From positions 1 to 6,847 of the forward strand of contig CAJUPI010000102.1 in assembly GCA_910588125.1 (NCBI GenBank): 6,847 nucleotides of DNA. Reading direction: 5' to 3'. The notes under the pieces are model-generated. The model saw nothing but the letters and a program-made list of their open reading frames with translations, had not been told where the DNA came from and did not search any database. A program made the position numbers and the translations under genes. This document shows, in pieces, positions 1-5,768 of the stretch. How positions within the stretch are numbered: the stretch's first letter is position 1; each line of letters begins with the position of its first letter. The stretch comes from an uncultured Lachnospiraceae bacterium (lineage in GTDB: Bacteria; Bacillota; Clostridia; Lachnospirales; Lachnospiraceae).

Positions 1-54
1 GTAACGGTGAATACCGGTCACAGTATGGATAAACATTACCGGCTGGAGGGATGA
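1..54 (+). CDS. 3' end of an upstream head-tail connector gene (partial)
   Basis: Frame 1 is open from the window edge to a TGA at 52-54 and encodes the last 17 residues, ending in HYRLEG. The stop lies 2 nt before the chosen start of the next gene, which is the tight spacing seen across the block. By position, just before a Minor_capsid_2-type gene, it is probably a head-closure or Minor_capsid_1-like protein. That is inference from gene order, because 17 residues are too few to recognise a family. The coding sense is supported only by the open frame, the spacing and the shared strand. Confidence 0.55.
   Translation, partial: VTVNTGHSMDKHYRLEG
45..49 (+). promoter_or_regulatory. Ribosome binding site deciding the start at 57
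   Basis: GGAGG lies 7 nt before ATG 57 but only 1 nt before ATG 51. The spacing therefore favours the second ATG, which shortens the protein by two residues. Confidence 0.65.
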
Positions 55-56
55 GG

Positions 57-479
57 ATGAAGTTGTCTCTAAACTGGAATAAATCGTTTGAAGAGATCTC
101 GGCAGAGACGTTGAAGCGGAGGAGGACAAGCCTGTTTATGGCGAATGAGGCGAAGAAGCTGATGAATCCTTATGTGCCGGCAAAGAACCTGGTGTTGGCA
201 AAGAATGTACGGGTATATAACGAGGGGGAGGCAGGGGTGGTGCATTATCTGTCTCCCTATGCTCATTACCAGTACACAGGCCGGTTGATGGTATCATCCC
301 GAACCGGCAGTCCATGGGCGAGGCGGGGGGAGAGTAAAATATATGCCTCTCCTGAAAGAAAATTAAAACATGGGCGGTCGCGTCATACCCTTGCCACATC
401 AGAATGGGATAAGGCAATGGTGACGGCTCGTAAAGATGATCTGGTAAAAGCGGTACAGGAATACATCAGAAAGAGGTAA
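57..479 (+). CDS. Minor capsid / neck protein (Minor_capsid_2-like)
   Basis: A 140-residue protein starting MKLSLNW. The N-terminal half is helical and charged (FEEISAETLKRRR, then MANEAKKLMNPYVP). It is followed by a VHYLSPYAHYQYTGRL segment and a basic C-terminus with SEWDKAM near residue 116. This order of a helix, a '...PYVP' turn, a 'PYA..QY.G' motif and a terminal 'W..AM' resembles the Firmicutes phage Minor_capsid_2 family, recognised from memory and not searched. Despite the family name, its place between a connector gene and the tail terminator and tube genes suggests a head-tail joining role like that of HK97 gp10-type proteins. ATG 57 is preferred to ATG 51 because GGAGG at 45-49 has a 7-nt spacer to it. 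The next gene starts 4 nt after the stop. Confidence 0.8.
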   Translation: MKLSLNWNKSFEEISAETLKRRRTSLFMANEAKKLMNPYVPAKNLVLAKNVRVYNEGEAGVVHYLSPYAHYQYTGRLMVSSRTGSPWARRGESKIYASPERKLKHGRSRHTLATSEWDKAMVTARKDDLVKAVQEYIRKR

Positions 480-483
480 CTTT

Positions 484-936
484 ATGAGTAAGCATGATGC
501 TATGAAGGAATTCTTTCAGGAAAAGGTTGAGAGTGTGGCCAGGCAGACCATAGGGTTTAATTTTGTGCCGGACAGGCCGGACACGATTTCTTTTTTGACC
601 AGCTATTCCGATAAGGTGCGGAAAAATTATATGCGTGTGGGTGCGGAGAAGGAATATGGTTTTCAGATCTCGATTGCGAAGAGTTTTTCGGAGGAAACGG
701 ATGATCTGAATCTGGAGGCTATGAATTTTGCTCAGGCTATGATGGACTGGATCGAGGAGCAGAATGAGAAAAAGAAGTATCCTGATTTTGGTCCCGGATG
801 CCGGATTCTGAAGCTGGAATGCTTGCAGAACATGCCGAATCTGGCAGAGGCGGATGTGGATGCGGGCATTGCCTATTATGTAGTGCAGTGCCGTGTGATT
901 TATTTTGAGAAAAAGAAACGGAGAGTGTTGCGATGA
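484..936 (+). CDS. Minor capsid / tail terminator protein (Minor_capsid_3-like)
   Basis: A 150-residue protein. Features seen are an early FVPDRPDTISFL stretch, a SYSDKV..NYMR segment, a Phe/Trp-rich helix (MNFAQAMMDWIEEQN) and a C-terminal half with YPDFG, LQNMPNLAE and YVVQCRVIYFEK. The order YPDFG, then LQNMPNLA, then a final beta strand ending IYFEK matches what I recall of the Firmicutes 'minor capsid protein' group that sits immediately before the tail tube gene. Proteins in that slot usually act as tail terminators, forming a ring that caps the tube at the neck; this role is inferred from position. AAGAGG at 471-476 lies 7 nt before the ATG. The gene's last bases overlap the next start by 4 nt in ATGA form, suggesting translational coupling. 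Confidence 0.78.
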   Translation: MSKHDAMKEFFQEKVESVARQTIGFNFVPDRPDTISFLTSYSDKVRKNYMRVGAEKEYGFQISIAKSFSEETDDLNLEAMNFAQAMMDWIEEQNEKKKYPDFGPGCRILKLECLQNMPNLAEADVDAGIAYYVVQCRVIYFEKKKRRVLR

Positions 937-1442
937 AGTTATCAGAACTGATGAAGGATTTTAAGCCAAATCCTGATTATGAGGGGTTTGTCACAAATGA
1001 CGATTATGTTTTGGCGATCAATACCGGAGATGCCGCATCGGAAAAGGATTATCATGTGGTGGAGATGGGAGTGGAGGGGCTGGACTCCAACCTGAATCCG
1101 ATTACGGTGGATAAAACGTATATCCGTGCCGGTACATCGACGATGCGGACAGGGACACAGCGTTCTTTTAAGGTGTCTGGGGACCGGTATATCGGTGATC
1201 CGGCACAGGATTTCTGCTTGTCCCATGCCATGAAGTATGGCACGGGTAACGCGGTTATTACGGACTATGTATATTTTAATGTCCTTAATGGAAAAGGGGA
1301 GAAGGGACGGGTGTCGATCATCGTGAATTCGGATGGGTCGGGGAATGCCGGCGAATCTTCCAGCATTGATCTGGAGTTTAAGAAGTCGGGAAATACTCCT
1401 TCGGAGTTTACCTGGGTGACAGAGCCGGTGGAACAGGTATAG
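933..1442 (+). CDS. Major tail tube protein
   Basis: A 169-residue protein. It is rich in predicted beta strands: YVLAINTG, YHVVEMGVEGLDS, TYIRAGTSTMRTGTQRSFKVSGDR and GKGEKGRVSIIVNSDG. It has the Gly/Thr/Ser-rich loops usual in siphophage tube subunits, which stack as hexameric rings. The motif 'TYIRAGTSTMRTGTQRSF...GDR..GDPAQDF', with a late 'G.GEKG+VSI....GSG' segment, resembles Firmicutes phage tail tube proteins. The identification rests on this together with its place between a terminator-like gene and a chaperone pair. No C-terminal Ig-like domain is present; the protein ends soon after the tube fold. It starts inside the previous gene's stop (ATGA), with GGAGAG at 920-925 and a 7-nt spacer. 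Only one tube gene and no sheath gene are seen, so the tail is of the long non-contractile type. Confidence 0.75.
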   Translation: MKLSELMKDFKPNPDYEGFVTNDDYVLAINTGDAASEKDYHVVEMGVEGLDSNLNPITVDKTYIRAGTSTMRTGTQRSFKVSGDRYIGDPAQDFCLSHAMKYGTGNAVITDYVYFNVLNGKGEKGRVSIIVNSDGSGNAGESSSIDLEFKKSGNTPSEFTWVTEPVEQV

Positions 1443-1452
1443 GAGGAGCAGG

Positions 1453-1776
1453 ATGCAGATCAGAGGAAGAGAAGTCGATTTTAGGATTACCAGATTGAAG
1501 GATGCGGCGGCTATGGATTCGGCCCTCCAAAAAATGGGCAGGGCCGAAAAGAAACTGAATGAGAGGGCGAATTCAGGAATGGCAAATGTGATCGAGGCGT
1601 TTCAGGATTACATTCGATTGATGCGGGACTTTTTCGTAGATGCGACTGGAACGGATGTCCTTGAAGGATGCCAGGATGTGGTGGAGGCGAGAGATGCGTA
1701 TTACTCTTTTCTGGATGAGGTTGGGCGACAGAAAAATGCGGCGCTGGCGCCGTATTCAGAGGATCGGCTGAGGTGA
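1453..1776 (+). CDS. Probable tail assembly chaperone (gpG-like position)
   Basis: A 107-residue, mostly helical and highly charged protein. It opens with a short beta-like segment (QIRGREVDFRITRL). Helical stretches follow, including ALQKMGRAEKKLNERAN, then a region FQDYIRLMRDFFVDATGTDVLEG and a C-terminal VEARDAYYSFLDEVGRQKN. Small proteins of this build between the tube gene and Gp15 in Firmicutes siphophages are treated as tail assembly chaperones, possibly the DUF6673 group. This is an assignment by context and overall look; no diagnostic motif proves it. AGGAGG at 1441-1446 overlaps the previous stop and lies 6 nt before the ATG. Its own TGA lies 4 nt before the Gp15 start. No canonical -1 slippery heptamer is visible near the end. 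Confidence 0.62.
   Translation: MQIRGREVDFRITRLKDAAAMDSALQKMGRAEKKLNERANSGMANVIEAFQDYIRLMRDFFVDATGTDVLEGCQDVVEARDAYYSFLDEVGRQKNAALAPYSEDRLR
1770..1776 (+). promoter_or_regulatory. Ribosome binding site for the GTG start at 1781, overlapping the upstream stop
   Basis: GAGGTGA matches seven consecutive bases of the ideal Shine-Dalgarno sequence and contains the TGA stop of the preceding gene at 1774-1776. Its GAGG core is 7 nt from GTG 1781. The layout suggests termination-reinitiation coupling of the two chaperone-type genes. Confidence 0.6.
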
Positions 1777-1780
1777 GAGG

Positions 1781-2416
1781 GTGGATTGCAATATCCTGAT
1801 CGATAAATTGCCTGTAGAGGTGCAGGTGGGCGGAGTCCGGTATCCCGTAAATTATGGATATCGGGCTTTTATGCTGATTGAAATGGCGTTGTATGATGAG
1901 ACGGCCGGCGAAGATCAGAAGCTTTTGAACATTTTAAATTTGTTTTACAAGAGGAACATTCCACGGGATATCCCAGGTGCCGTGGATCGTCTGATGTGGT
2001 TTTACCGCTGTGGCCGGGAGGGGAAAGAGGGCAGAGGAGGCGGCGGGGGTAAGGTCCGATGTTATGATTTTGACTGGGATGCCTCTTACATTTTTTCGGC
2101 TTTTCTTACGCAGTACCGGATGGATCTGCAGGAGACAGCGAATGATGTTTTACATTGGTGGAAATTTCGGGCCATGTTTGAGGCACTGGATGAAAACCTG
2201 AAAATGTCCCGGATTATCTATTACCGAACTGTGGATACTTCTGGCATGAGTAAAAATCAGCGGAAATGTATCTTGGAGATGAAAAAGCGCTATGCGCTTC
2301 CGGTACATCGGGCAGCGGAATCGCATCTGGGGCTGATGAAACGGAATCAGGATATGCGGGAATATCTGCGAAGGAGGTATCGGGAGGCTTATGGCGGAAA
2401 ACAGAAAGGCGGTTGA
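1781..2416 (+). CDS. Bacteriophage Gp15-family protein (probable tail assembly chaperone)
   Basis: A 211-residue protein with a GTG start. It opens with a short domain (NILIDKLPVEVQVGGVRYPVNYGYRAF). Then come a helical region with NLFYKRNIP at about residues 50-58, a FYRCG segment, a Gly-rich linker near residues 78-90, and YDFDWDASYIFSAFLTQY. The motif LHWWKFRAMFEAL near residues 124-136 follows, and then a basic C-terminus (MSKNQRKCILEMKKRYALP). The 'D..YI..AF...Y..DL......HWWKF+A+FE.L' signature is characteristic of the Gp15 family found just before tape-measure genes in Firmicutes phages. Its place there points to a role in tail assembly, perhaps analogous to gpT of lambda, though direct function is not established. 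The last 26 nt overlap the next gene in another frame. Confidence 0.85.
   Translation: MDCNILIDKLPVEVQVGGVRYPVNYGYRAFMLIEMALYDETAGEDQKLLNILNLFYKRNIPRDIPGAVDRLMWFYRCGREGKEGRGGGGGKVRCYDFDWDASYIFSAFLTQYRMDLQETANDVLHWWKFRAMFEALDENLKMSRIIYYRTVDTSGMSKNQRKCILEMKKRYALPVHRAAESHLGLMKRNQDMREYLRRRYREAYGGKQKGG
2371..2378 (+). promoter_or_regulatory. Shine-Dalgarno-like AAGGAGGT inside the Gp15 gene
   Basis: This near-perfect ribosome binding sequence lies within the Gp15 coding region. The AAGGAGG core ends 13 nt before the zinc-ribbon ATG at 2391, which is long. A second candidate, GGGAGG at 2382-2387, is 3 nt away, which is short. Either could serve, and together they support real translation of the small gene. 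Confidence 0.5.
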
Positions 2417-2561
2417 GTGTCCGTATTGTGGATACCGGATGCCGCTTCGGATTGTGGATCGGAAAGCGGCTTGCAGCGGGATTCAGGCAAAGTGCAAGAA
2501 TAAAAAGTGCTCCCGGGAATTCCTGGTGACTGTCAGGGAGGGGCGGCAGATAGACAGATAG
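2391..2561 (+). CDS. Small cysteine-rich zinc-ribbon protein (Com-like)
   Basis: A 56-residue protein read in a frame different from Gp15, overlapping its last 26 nt. Five cysteines lie at residues 10, 13, 28, 35 and 40 (C-x2-C-x14-C-x6-C-x4-C). They frame CPYCGYRMPLR at the front and KCKNKKCSREFLV at the back. This is the arrangement of a small zinc ribbon with two knuckles, broadly like Mu Com, a zinc-binding translational activator, and like short cysteine-rich proteins I recall from Firmicutes prophages. Whether it binds RNA, DNA or protein cannot be told from sequence. Its position between the chaperone and tape-measure genes suggests a role in tail gene expression or assembly, but that is inference. 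The regular cysteine spacing and the upstream ribosome binding signals argue that it is genuine although very short. Confidence 0.75.
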   Translation: MAENRKAVECPYCGYRMPLRIVDRKAACSGIQAKCKNKKCSREFLVTVREGRQIDR

Positions 2562-2574
2562 TGCCATAGTGCCA
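2547..2574 (+). repeat. Two adjacent 8-bp-period tandem duplications in the gap before the tape measure
   Basis: CAGATAG occurs at 2547-2553 and again at 2555-2561 (8-nt period). Overlapping this, ATAGTGCC occurs at 2558-2565 and 2566-2573, followed by a matching A. The first pair covers the end and stop of the zinc-ribbon gene. The second covers the start of the 37-nt gap before the tape-measure gene. Confidence 0.8.
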
Positions 2575-2585
2575 GTTGTCTTTAC

Positions 2586-2593
2586 GGAGGTGA
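2586..2593 (+). promoter_or_regulatory. Strong ribosome binding site deciding the TTG start of the tape measure
   Basis: GGAGGTGA is a perfect 8-base Shine-Dalgarno match. Its GGAGG core lies 8 nt before TTG 2599. It sits downstream of the alternative GTG at 2569, so it cannot serve that start. Confidence 0.85.
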
Positions 2594-2598
2594 GACGA

Positions 2599-5094
2599 TT
2601 GGCAAACGATGGAACGGTAAAAATTGGTGCGGAGCTGGATGAGAGCGGTTTTAAAAAGGGGTTAAAGGGTCTGGGGTCTCTGACACAGGCGGGAATGTCG
2701 GCCTTGGCCAAAACGTCTGTTGCGGCGATTGGTGCGGCGGCGTCTGGCGTTATTGCGCTGGGGAAGTATGCGGCGGATGTCGGATCGGATTTTGAAGCGG
2801 GCATGTCAAGGGTGTCTGCTATCTCGGGGGCTGTGGGAGACGATTTGACGAAGCTGGCGGATAAGGCCAAGGAGATGGGGGCAAAGACGAAGTTCAGCGC
2901 TACAGAGGCATCTGAAGCCATGCAGTACATGGCAATGGCGGGCTGGGAAACGGAGGAAATGCTTTCCGGTATTGAGGGAATCATGAATTTGGCGGCTGCG
3001 GATGGTCTGGATTTGGCCACGACCTCAGATATTGTGACGGATGCCCTTACGGCCTTCGGGCTGTCTGCTGCGGATTCGGGACATTTTGCGGATGTCTTGG
3101 CGAAGGCCTCCAGCAGTGCCAATACCAATGTGTCCATGATGGGCGAGACATTCAAATATGTCGCGCCGGTGGCGGGTGCATTGGGATACTCGGTGGAGGA
3201 CTGTTCCGTTGCGATCGGCCTGATGGCAAACAGCAGCATTAAGGGATCCCAGGCCGGTACTTATCTGCGGGCAATCCTGTCGCGCATGACAAAGCCGACG
3301 GATGAAGTGGCTATAGCCATGGAGGATCTGGGAATCAGTCTGACAAATTCTGATGGATCTATGAAGTCTTTAGGGAAAGTCATGGAAGATATGCGCGGTG
3401 GCTTTGCCGGGCTTACGGAAGAGCAGAGAGCGACTTATGCTGCGATGATAGGCGGGCAGGAGGCGATGTCTGGTCTGCTGGCTATTGTCACGGCATCAGA
3501 TGACGACTTTCGAAAGCTGACAGCTGCGATCGCGGATGCAGATAGGGCGGCTTCTGAAATGGCTGAAACTATGCAGAATAACTTGCAGGGGCAGTTGACG
3601 ATTCTGAAAGGGGCTGCGGAAGGCCTGGGACTTGCAATCTATGAGGATTTGCAGCAGCCGCTCACGGATCTTGCAAAAGTTGGGATTGAGGCGGTAAATC
3701 AGCTGACGGATGCCTTTAAAGAAGGGGGAGCCTCCGGCCTGGCGAAGGCAGGAGCGGATTTGATTGCGGATCTTCTTCTGGGGGCGGCGGAGAAGCTTCC
3801 GGATCTGATTTCTCTGGCGTCGGATGTGGTGGTCAGTCTCTTTGAGGGGATTAATGAAAATCTGCCGCAGCTAATGGAGGCAGGGGGAGAGATCTTAAGG
3901 AGCCTGGCGGAGGGGGTTCTGGCGGCAGCGCCGCAGATTGCTTTGACTGCCGGCGGCATTGTGGGATCTCTGGTGCAGGGGTTGATTGATAACATGCCTG
4001 CCATTGCGGTCCAGGCTCAGGAAATCCTTTTGGGACTGTTGGCTGGATTTCAGGAAAATCTCCCGGTGATAGTACAGACGGGAGCGGAGTTTCTGACTAG
4101 CCTAATCCAGGGGATAGCATCCATGCTTCCGGAGCTGGTACCTGCGGCAATAAATACGATTATCGTGTTGGCGGAGGCGTTGCTTGATAATCTGCCTACG
4201 ATTATTGATGCGGGAATTCAGCTGATTTTTGCATTGGCTGAAGGGCTGATGAATGCGCTGCCGACGCTTATTGAAAAAGTTCCCCGGATTATAAATGATT
4301 TCTGGGATGAGTTTGATGCAAATCTGTGGAAGATCATTCAGGCTGGTGGGGAATTAATCGCAAAGCTGGGGAAGGGGGTCATTGACAGTATCCCTCTGCT
4401 GATCGCAAATGCAGGGGAGATCGTAAAGGCGATTTTTAAGACCATCACGCGTCTGGATATGATCGGTATGGGTAAAAAGCTGATTACAAATCTGGGGAAT
4501 GGTATTAAGGGCATGCTGTCTTTTATCAAAAATTCTGCGAAACAGGTGATTGAGAAGATCAAGCACCCGTTTAGCGAAATGAGCTGGTCGGAGATCGGGA
4601 AAAATATCATTGATGGCGTGAAAAACGGTGTACTGAATGCGGCAAGCAGCTTAGTGGATGCGGCCAAAAATACGGTTTCTAATGCCGTAAATGGGGTGAA
4701 GAATTTTCTGAGGATCAAGTCGCCGTCCCGGCTTATGCGGGATTTGATTGGTAAAAATATGATCGCTGGTATCGGTGTGGGGATTGAGATGGAATCGGAT
4801 CATCTGGAGGCGGATGCCAGAAAGAGCGCTGAAGGCGCTGTAAATGCGATGCAGAAGACAATGGATGCGGGGGCGTTTGTTGCCGGTATGCAGGCGGAAG
4901 CGGAACGGTTTGCGGGGGCGATGGGATATGAAATTTCTGCGAAGGATAACCGGGGGAGGGATGATGTTCCGGCAGGCTTTTCCGATATCAAAAAGTTTGA
5001 GGTAGAAGTGCCGGTATATCTGGATTCCAGGGAGATCGCCAGGGGTACGGCGGAGATCAACGGGGAGCAGATGGAGTGGGAGGATATATCATGA
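2599..5094 (+). CDS. Phage tail tape measure protein (TP901 family)
   Basis: An 831-residue protein that sets tail length by spanning the tube lumen during assembly. The TTG start is chosen because a perfect GGAGGTGA precedes it and the product then begins MANDGTVKIGAELDESGF, the usual opening of this family. Starting at GTG 2569 would add ten residues with no ribosome binding site. Residues about 26-62 are hydrophobic and Ala-rich. Residues about 63-374 are the TP901 core, with DFEAGMSRVSAISGA, TKFSATEASEAMQYMAMAGW and KGSQAGTYLRAILSRM (KGSQAGT at 215-221). Residues 400-619 are ten tandem 22-residue repeats, with a weaker copy at 378-399. Near the C-terminus are WSEIGKNIIDGVKNG and a FLRIKSPSR motif (IKSPSR at 706-711) followed by IGKNMIAGIGVGIE, both common in Firmicutes tape measures. 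No lytic transglycosylase or peptidase domain is evident. Its stop overlaps the next start by 4 nt. Confidence 0.93.
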   Translation: MANDGTVKIGAELDESGFKKGLKGLGSLTQAGMSALAKTSVAAIGAAASGVIALGKYAADVGSDFEAGMSRVSAISGAVGDDLTKLADKAKEMGAKTKFSATEASEAMQYMAMAGWETEEMLSGIEGIMNLAAADGLDLATTSDIVTDALTAFGLSAADSGHFADVLAKASSSANTNVSMMGETFKYVAPVAGALGYSVEDCSVAIGLMANSSIKGSQAGTYLRAILSRMTKPTDEVAIAMEDLGISLTNSDGSMKSLGKVMEDMRGGFAGLTEEQRATYAAMIGGQEAMSGLLAIVTASDDDFRKLTAAIADADRAASEMAETMQNNLQGQLTILKGAAEGLGLAIYEDLQQPLTDLAKVGIEAVNQLTDAFKEGGASGLAKAGADLIADLLLGAAEKLPDLISLASDVVVSLFEGINENLPQLMEAGGEILRSLAEGVLAAAPQIALTAGGIVGSLVQGLIDNMPAIAVQAQEILLGLLAGFQENLPVIVQTGAEFLTSLIQGIASMLPELVPAAINTIIVLAEALLDNLPTIIDAGIQLIFALAEGLMNALPTLIEKVPRIINDFWDEFDANLWKIIQAGGELIAKLGKGVIDSIPLLIANAGEIVKAIFKTITRLDMIGMGKKLITNLGNGIKGMLSFIKNSAKQVIEKIKHPFSEMSWSEIGKNIIDGVKNGVLNAASSLVDAAKNTVSNAVNGVKNFLRIKSPSRLMRDLIGKNMIAGIGVGIEMESDHLEADARKSAEGAVNAMQKTMDAGAFVAGMQAEAERFAGAMGYEISAKDNRGRDDVPAGFSDIKKFEVEVPVYLDSREIARGTAEINGEQMEWEDIS
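3730..4455 (+). repeat. Array of 22-residue (66-nt) repeats within the tape measure gene
   Basis: Ten in-register copies run from 3796 to 4455 without a single insertion or deletion, and a weaker copy precedes them at 3730-3795. Most copies open with Leu/Met-Pro or a variant (LPDLI, LPQLM, APQIA, MPAIA, LPVIV, LPELV, LPTII, LPTLI, LWKII, IPLLI). Most carry hydrophobic residues at positions 4, 5, 11, 12, 15 and 19 and a Gly or similar at 18. The DNA copies have diverged, so the pattern is kept at protein level. It would give regularly spaced amphipathic helices broken by proline. Confidence 0.85.
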
Positions 5095-5759
5095 TGTATC
5101 TGAACGGAAGATCGCTGGAAGAGTATGGGGGAAACCTGGAAGAGAGCTATTCGGTATCTGGTGTAGATGTGACCTGTAATCAGGTAAAAGGGAATCATGG
5201 AGGATCTCTGATCCTGCTGAACCAACGCTTCGGATTGAAGGAGATACGGCTTCCTCTGGTGTTTAACGGTTCGGATCCTCATACTGTGCGGGAGCGGTAT
5301 TCTCAGTTTTGCCGGAATTGTATCGGTGGGAAGAAAGAGATGGTTCTTCCGGATGAGCGGCAATACACAGCGGTACTGACAAAGATCGGGCGGGAGGAGT
5401 GGATAACGGAAAATGACATGGCGGTGGAAGTGATTTTCTCAGGCTATTGCCATGGACCACTTCAAAGCGTCAGGAGCAATGTGGTCTACTGTATGAGTAC
5501 GTTGCCGGTAACGGATTGCATTTTCAGGGTTACGGTGTCGCAGGCAGCTCCATCTTATCAGGTGGGATCTGTGACGTTTCGGGGCGTGTCTGCGGGGGAC
5601 CGGCTTGTGGCAGATGGCATGAATAAGAGGATTCTGATAAATGACGCACCGGCGGCACAGAGAGCGGACTGGATTCGCTTCCCGGTCCTGGCGTCTGGGA
5701 GAAATATGGTGGTCTGTAAGGATGTTCCCATAGTGGAGTATTATCCTGTATATTTTTGA
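5091..5759 (+). CDS. Distal tail protein (Dit-like, siphovirus tail component family)
   Basis: A 222-residue protein starting MMYLNGRSLEEYGGNL, with ATG 5091 overlapping the tape-measure stop (ATGA). GGGAGG at 5078-5083 sits 7 nt before ATG 5091; GTG 5076 upstream has no such site. Beta-rich segments follow (IRLPLVFNGSDPHTVRERYSQFC, KEMVLPDERQYTAVLTKIG), then MAVEVIFSGYCHGPLQS. The C-terminal half (FRVTVSQAAPSYQVGSVTFRGVSAGDRLVADGMNKRI and a final IVEYYPVYF) is consistent with the second beta-sandwich of Dit. Dit forms a hexameric ring that joins the tube to the hub. The assignment rests on size, fold-like pattern and the tape measure - Dit - Tal order, which is very conserved in Firmicutes siphophages. 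No catalytic motif is expected or seen. Confidence 0.82.
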   Translation: MMYLNGRSLEEYGGNLEESYSVSGVDVTCNQVKGNHGGSLILLNQRFGLKEIRLPLVFNGSDPHTVRERYSQFCRNCIGGKKEMVLPDERQYTAVLTKIGREEWITENDMAVEVIFSGYCHGPLQSVRSNVVYCMSTLPVTDCIFRVTVSQAAPSYQVGSVTFRGVSAGDRLVADGMNKRILINDAPAAQRADWIRFPVLASGRNMVVCKDVPIVEYYPVYF

Positions 5760-5768
5760 GGAGGCGTT

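Noticed and set aside
1525..1560. A-rich runs (CCAAAAAATGG, GAAAAGAAAC) as possible -1 slippery sites in the chaperone gene
   Set aside because: Neither fits the X-XXY-YYZ heptamer in the reading frame, and both lie far from the gene end, where such a site would be expected.
2266..2529. An 87-codon plus-strand frame across the Gp15 / zinc-ribbon junction
   Set aside because: It overlaps both better-supported genes in a third frame, has no ribosome binding site at its start, and shows no motif; the cysteine-patterned frame is the convincing one.
2214..3239. A 341-codon open frame on the minus strand across the Gp15, zinc-ribbon and tape-measure starts
   Set aside because: It lies antisense to three well-supported genes. 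Its product is an Ala/Ser/Pro-rich mirror of their codon use, and no family features are recognisable. It is a shadow frame.
4800..5363. A 187-codon minus-strand frame under the tape-measure end and Dit
   Set aside because: It is antisense to two recognised genes, with low-complexity, family-free translation and no ribosome binding context that would favour it.
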